NCBI GenBank assembly: GCA_945860275.1
Contig: CAMAPN010000008.1
Span: forward strand, 1 to 44,190
Direction: 5' to 3'
From: Bifidobacterium breve
GTDB lineage: Bacteria > Actinomycetota > Actinomycetes > Nanopelagicales > Nanopelagicaceae
Length of the DNA: 44,190 nucleotides
Below the pieces are notes generated by a model, which searched no databases, was not told where the DNA came from, and saw nothing but the letters and a program-made list of their open reading frames with translations. The translations under genes and the position numbers were made by a program. Every line of letters begins with the position of its first letter. Positions within the stretch are counted from its first letter, which is position 1. This document shows, piece by piece, positions 43,918 to 44,190 of this stretch.

Positions 43918-44190
43918 AACGTAAGAGTATCCACCGCACGTACCTCTGGCCCAAGAAAACGTCTCGCGAGCGCAGAGAAAGTCCTCGTATCACCAGTTGC
44001 GAGGAAGCGATGGACCGGCGCCGTTGCATGATCTTTTCGCTCTAAACCTGCATCAGCAAGCGTGCGATAAAGATCTTTTGCTGTCTCCTCGGCGCTGGAT
44101 ACGAGCGTGACTTTCTCACCAACGACGTAAGAGATGATGCCGGTGAGTAATGGGTAGTGGGTGCAACCAAGCACAAGCGTGTCCACTTCC
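43914..44190 (-). CDS. murI: Glutamate racemase, C-terminal part
   Basis: The open frame runs off the right edge, so only about 92 C-terminal residues are seen. They contain [14 protein letters not shown], which carries the second catalytic cysteine of glutamate racemase, then [11 protein letters not shown], the usual late motif. The enzyme makes D-glutamate for peptidoglycan, a partner to murA in the window. The N-terminal half with the first catalytic cysteine lies outside. The stop overlaps the rph ATG by four bases. Confidence 0.96.
   Translation of the reverse strand, partial: EVDTLVLGCTHYPLLTGIISYVVGEKVTLVSSAEETAKDLYRTLADAGLERKDHATAPVHRFLATGDTRTFSALARRFLGPEVRAVDTLTL

Overview
The window is ordinary chromosomal DNA of an actinobacterium with intermediate G+C (about half G+C by eye) and very tight gene packing. 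The strongest evidence is gene order. The run argS-lysA-hom-thrC-thrB-rho-rpmE-prfA-prmC-tsaC-(glyA)-wecA-atpI-atpB-E-F-H-A-G-D-C, followed by a PduO-type adenosyltransferase and murA, is the arrangement known from Mycobacterium and Streptomyces. The ahpE / DUF3052 / aceE trio is also an actinobacterial neighbourhood. Moderate G+C, small intergenic gaps and secreted proteins with a Cys/Lys-rich tail suggest a streamlined aquatic lineage such as the Nanopelagicales (acI). That placement is inference from memory, not shown by the sequence. I see no insertion sequence, prophage, CRISPR array or rRNA.

Layout. 1-1545: the 3' end of katG, a tRNA-Val with a degenerate copy of its 3' half beside it, a one-Cys peroxiredoxin (ahpE) and a DUF3052 gene. 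1744-4479: aceE. 4498-7837: an MFS transporter, a YbbN/CnoX-like thioredoxin-fold protein and meaB on the minus strand, facing methylmalonyl-CoA epimerase. 7857-11233: an AI-2E-family membrane protein, an alpha/beta hydrolase and an aldehyde dehydrogenase. 11230-19809: an accessory, envelope-flavoured block. It holds two large paralogous secreted proteins of unknown function, a DrrAB-like ABC exporter translationally coupled to a Lys-rich secreted protein, a small zinc-ribbon-like protein, cobalamin adenosyltransferase and murA. 19849-32409: the minus-strand F1Fo ATP synthase operon, preceded by wecA, glyA, tsaC, prmC and prfA. 32432-32475: a textbook intrinsic terminator. 32484-41205: rpmE and rho, then the aspartate-family amino acid genes back to argS. 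41260-44190: tRNA-Leu with an MFS gene immediately downstream, then rdgB, rph and the C-terminal part of murI.

How the genes work together. The core is energy and translation housekeeping: AceE feeds acetyl-CoA to the TCA cycle, the ATP synthase makes ATP, and RF1 with its methylase PrmC terminates translation. Cobalamin adenosyltransferase, MeaB and methylmalonyl-CoA epimerase together imply an adenosylcobalamin-dependent methylmalonyl-CoA mutase elsewhere in the genome.

What looks least described: (i) the pair of secreted paralogues sharing C-x7-C pairs and a two-cysteine tail ending in KKK; (ii) a recurrent leaderless promoter geometry, a TANNNT -10 box followed by exactly six bases and then the start codon, at five genes, with a seven-base variant at argS; (iii) short tandem repeats and hairpins in the leaders of atpA, atpE and rho; (iv) lineage-specific trimming or substitution in MeaB, the ATP synthase epsilon subunit, the epimerase metal site and the RF1 recognition tripeptide.
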